DNA of 64,000 bases from Telmatactis stephensoni (lineage: Eukaryota > Cnidaria > Anthozoa > Actiniaria > Isophelliidae), in contig JALIZF010001464.1 in NCBI GenBank assembly GCA_029948255.1, positions 186,001 through 250,000 on the forward strand, given 5' to 3'. The notes beneath the pieces are model-generated. The model saw only the letters and a program-made list of their open reading frames with translations, made no database searches and had not been told where the DNA came from. A program made the translations under genes and the position numbers. Numbering within the stretch: the stretch's first letter is position 1; each line of letters starts with the position of its first letter. Below, piece by piece: positions 61,411 through 64,000 of this stretch.

Positions 61411-63311
61411 TCAGTCGCTGCAGCACTGACGCTCAGGATCATCCTGAACTTGTACTGGAACCAAATCTGATTGTCCTCCCAATTCATCATCTGCCGGAAG
61501 ATTTTGCTCCTCGACAGGTAGATTGGGAAAGTCAGCAATAGGAGGGGATCCTCTTGCTTCAAGATCTCCTCTTCCACCACCAATTACATCAGTACCACCA
61601 TCTCTTGGGTTACCATCATCATCTCTTGGATCAGCATCACTATCTCTTGGAATAGCACCACCTCCACCATCCCTTTGGTCGGCACCAACACCTCTTGGGT
61701 CAACACCTCTGTCATCACCTTGAAATACCACGCCCTTTTCCTGATCCCCTATTGCTTGATAGCCTTGAGCATTACGTCTAACGAGGCGTTGTCGATTGAG
61801 TTTTCTCTGCCTCTTATAGATTAAACAGCCTAATATGGCTACGAAGACCAATCCACCACCAACTGATCCTGCAATAATTGCATCTTCATCTGAAGGATCT
61901 GTTAAAGAGAGAGAATAAGAGAGAAAAATAAATGCGATATTGATGGAGGATAGGGATGGATAAAGTCCTAGTTGCCTAGGGGTTTACCAAGAGACCATAA
62001 TACTAAGAGAGCGAAATCAGTATTGATGTCTGTGCGATGTTCGCGCGCACGTCAAAAATCAAATTCTATTGTTTGAGGGCCTTGCGCGCGCGATGGTGAA
62101 GTTACTAAAAATAGCCTTAGCCGCCACGAACATCGCACAGGTAAATCAATACTGAGTTTCGCTCTCTTAGTATTATGGTCTCTTGGGTTTACTCAATATG
62201 GTCGACACACTCAAAATTTTTAAACATTTTTAACACTTGGTTAGGGTCCGTTCATATGGGAGAGGGTGCTCTTGTTTTTGCAAAAGAGTTATCCCTACTA
62301 CATGGGGGCACCTTCTCTCATGTGAACAGGCCCTTAGCGTTAACCCGCCTTGAGCCGACTGGATCCTATTGTTAAAAACGTAGCTTTTTGCTCTCTCCGA
62401 ATCAACAGAAGAACAAGAGATGACCGGCCTCCGCTGTTGGAATACTCGAAAAGTTTCTTTTTTACCTGATGTTGGCAGCGGTTCGAGGTCATAGCAAGCG
62501 TCAGGACAGGAACATTTGTGCTCTACTTGAAGGGTCTGCAGAGATGATCATATGACGTGAATTAATTTACATTTCAGAAAAGTCTTGCACGTGACTTCCG
62601 TCTTCATTAGTGATGGAGTGGTTGTCGTATGGGAAACTTACCGCGCCGTGCCGTGACCGTGTCATGCCGTGGCCGTGCCGTGACCGTGCATGCCGTGATG
62701 TCTATCAAAACATTCGAAATTCCTGTTGTAACCGTACTGTGCGGTGTCCGTGCCGTTTTCACAGTCATACGAAAATAGCTCTATTTCCTAACGAGCATAG
62801 TAACAGTCAACGACACACTAAAGTATAGACTGTCGACATTAGTCCATCTAAAACCATCATGGACCCTCGAGAACATTCAACGGTAAGGTTTTTTCTTCAG
62901 AGAGAGAAGAAAAGAAAAAACATTTCAACTAGTGAGGATTGAGTAACGCATTAACGAAACTCTTGTCAAGCCTAGCCTAGAACTGGACCTACTTTTCACA
63001 ATATCTAAGAAATTAGACATAAAAAAAAAAAACAAAAGGTTTTATTATCGCTTCCTCACAATCGCGCGCGCATAGATAAAGTTAGTCCAGTCATGGAGTA
63101 GACAAGGCGGGATGGACACATCCAATTTACACAAGTGAAAGGACGATGTAAAAGGGATAAATATCCATTCAAGTTATCCATGACACTCTCAACATCTCAT
63201 CTACTTACTGGAATAGCCCAATCCTCGAGGCTAACGAGTGTCAATTTCGCGTTTTCCATATCTCTGTTGCATTTCAACCAAATCGTGGTGGTCCAGTCCT
63301 TTGACTCAGGA
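61411..63311 (-). CDS. MRH-like type I membrane protein, copy B (partial, tail frameshifted)
   Basis: Three 3' exons are in the window on the minus strand: 63311-63209, 62535-62466 and 61898-61411, with the same phases as copy A. Exons for the signal peptide and N-terminal ectodomain should lie beyond 64000. Encoded pieces: WLKCNRDMENAKLTL, the CSCPDAC exon (nearly identical to A), a TM (AIIAGSVGGGLVFVAILGC), a shorter Asp/Pro/Gly-rich tail and NLPVEEQNLPADDELGG. After RQCCSD an extra base relative to copy A brings in an early TGA; the conserved ending (EGLLVPQSTPVEHND) remains readable in another frame down to 61344. The product therefore loses about 25 C-terminal residues. Likely a functional paralog with a truncated tail or an early pseudogene. 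Confidence 0.65.
61988..62185. mobile_element. MITE with CAAGAGACCATAATAC ends and 7-bp duplication
   Basis: Left CAAGAGACCATAATACTAAG mirrors the right end finishing GGTCTCTTG. GGTTTAC flanks both sides (61981-61987 and 62186-62192). 198 bp with inner pair 'atgttcgcgcgcac' and 'gccacgaacatcgc'. In the last intron of copy B, within about 10 bp of where copy A carries a different MITE. Confidence 0.85.
62613..62786. mobile_element. Inverted-repeat element shared by both MRH-like paralogs (copy B)
   Basis: Same position as 55347-55468 but longer. Contains tandem 'gccgtgaccgt' units absent from copy A, and a right end 'ttttcacagtcatacgaaaa'. Confidence 0.7.
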
Positions 63312-63648
63312 CTATCGGTATATTAAAATCAAAATACAACAAATCCAAACAAAAGACAGTATAAGCAGATACATATTAATTATAGTTGGAATACATTAGT
63401 ATTCGTGTGGTCGGAGAGAAGGGTGTAGAGAATAGACTTAAGGCATCAGGATATGCTTCGGACCCCTATTTCCCAGATTTCAAAGTATTAGTTGGTCAAA
63501 TTTTCTCGTCTACTCAACAAAAAGTTCATTCGAACTACAGATCTAAATAGCAAGCAGGACGCTTAGTGAACGTACTTTTTTCTCTGGCAACAGTGTAGAT
63601 CGAATCGTATACCAAAGCTTAATTAGTAACGTTAAAAGTTCTGGTACA

Positions 63649-63823
63649 AGGCCTACTCCAGGCCCTAAAATCGCTGTTATTTTGGGCGATCTTGGGCGAT
63701 ATTAGGCGATCTTAGGCGATATTGGGAATTTTAACCATTTCGAGTTGGTGCTCTTAGGCGCTCTTGGGCGATATTGAGCGATCTTGGGCGATCTTAGGCG
63801 ATTTTAGGGCCCGGAGTAGGCCT
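63649..63823. mobile_element. MITE with AGGCCTACTCC ends, GGTACA duplication and GGCGAT subrepeats
   Basis: Left AGGCCTACTCCAGGCCCTAA and right 'ttagggcccggagtaggcct' are inverted. GGTACA flanks both sides (63643-63648 and 63824-63829). The interior is made of 'gggcgatcttgggcgatatt' units. 175 bp, non-coding. Confidence 0.85.
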
Positions 63824-63847
63824 GGTACATCAGCAGACCTTGCGGTT

Positions 63848-64000
63848 TTAGTACGGCCTACTCCGGGCCCTAAAGTTACCGTAACTTTGGGCAACTCCTT
63901 AAGGCGACTTTAAAAATCAATATAAATGATATTCGACGTTTCGATGTCGCTGACATCATTTTTAAGACTTATAAAGTTAATGGCTTTGGTTGATGAGCTT
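63848..64000. mobile_element. Related element, cut by window edge
   Basis: Starts 'acggcctactccgggcccta' like the element at 63649, but the interior ('aaggcgacttt', 'gacgtttcg') resembles 41742-41921. The right end is outside the window. Confidence 0.6.

Overview
The window looks like nuclear DNA of an anthozoan cnidarian, most likely a stony coral or close relative. This is inference from gene content and texture: AT-rich sequence, metazoan multi-exon genes with GT-AG introns, a sacsin gene with one giant exon, a RING/B-box gene pair, rhodopsin-class GPCRs with few or no introns, and dense small inverted-repeat transposons and tRNA-derived SINEs. No bacterial or viral gene block is visible. 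Species is not determinable from sequence alone.

Layout. (1) 1-7310: two tandem TRIM-like (RING/B-box/coiled-coil) genes on +; the left copy is cut by the window edge, and a LINE remnant split by a SINE lies between them. (2) 8200-11439, minus: a five-exon four-TM protein of MS4A/CD20-like type. (3) 11.8-15.4 kb: a cluster of small inverted-repeat elements. (4) 15640-17773: a 2.1-kb hexanucleotide array that runs into the C-terminal coding region of a minus-strand GPCR (start 18679). (5) 18.7-24.4 kb: repeats, no gene recognised. (6) 24491-42272, plus: a sacsin (SACS) gene, six exons seen, about 4,470 residues, missing only its 5' end. A 1.26-kb foldback transposon sits directly against the third visible exon and supplies its splice-acceptor context. 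(7) 44941-48618, plus: a complete eight-exon UBE2J1-type ubiquitin-conjugating enzyme. (8) 50028-50935, plus: an intronless GPCR with a one-base frameshift. (9) 51.7-64 kb: tandem duplication of a minus-strand type I membrane protein with an MRH-like ectodomain and a low-complexity Asp/Pro/Gly-rich cytoplasmic tail. Copy A is complete (53359-58049, six exons). Copy B runs off the right edge and has a frameshifted tail.

Functionally, three neighbours touch protein quality control or ubiquitin (TRIM-like E3, sacsin co-chaperone, UBE2J1 ERAD E2). They are ordinary eukaryotic genes with separate promoters, and I see no evidence that they form one system. The most unusual sequence-level observations are the foldback element whose target-site duplication contains the sacsin splice acceptor, the GPCR tail made of hexanucleotide repeat, the paired independent MITE insertions at nearly the same intron site of the two MRH-like paralogs, several MITE families with 6-7 bp target duplications and internal GC-rich subrepeats, and a dispersed repeat that carries perfect TGACGTCA palindromes.

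All exon boundaries were worked out by eye from reading frame, phase and GT-AG sites; none has been checked against transcripts.
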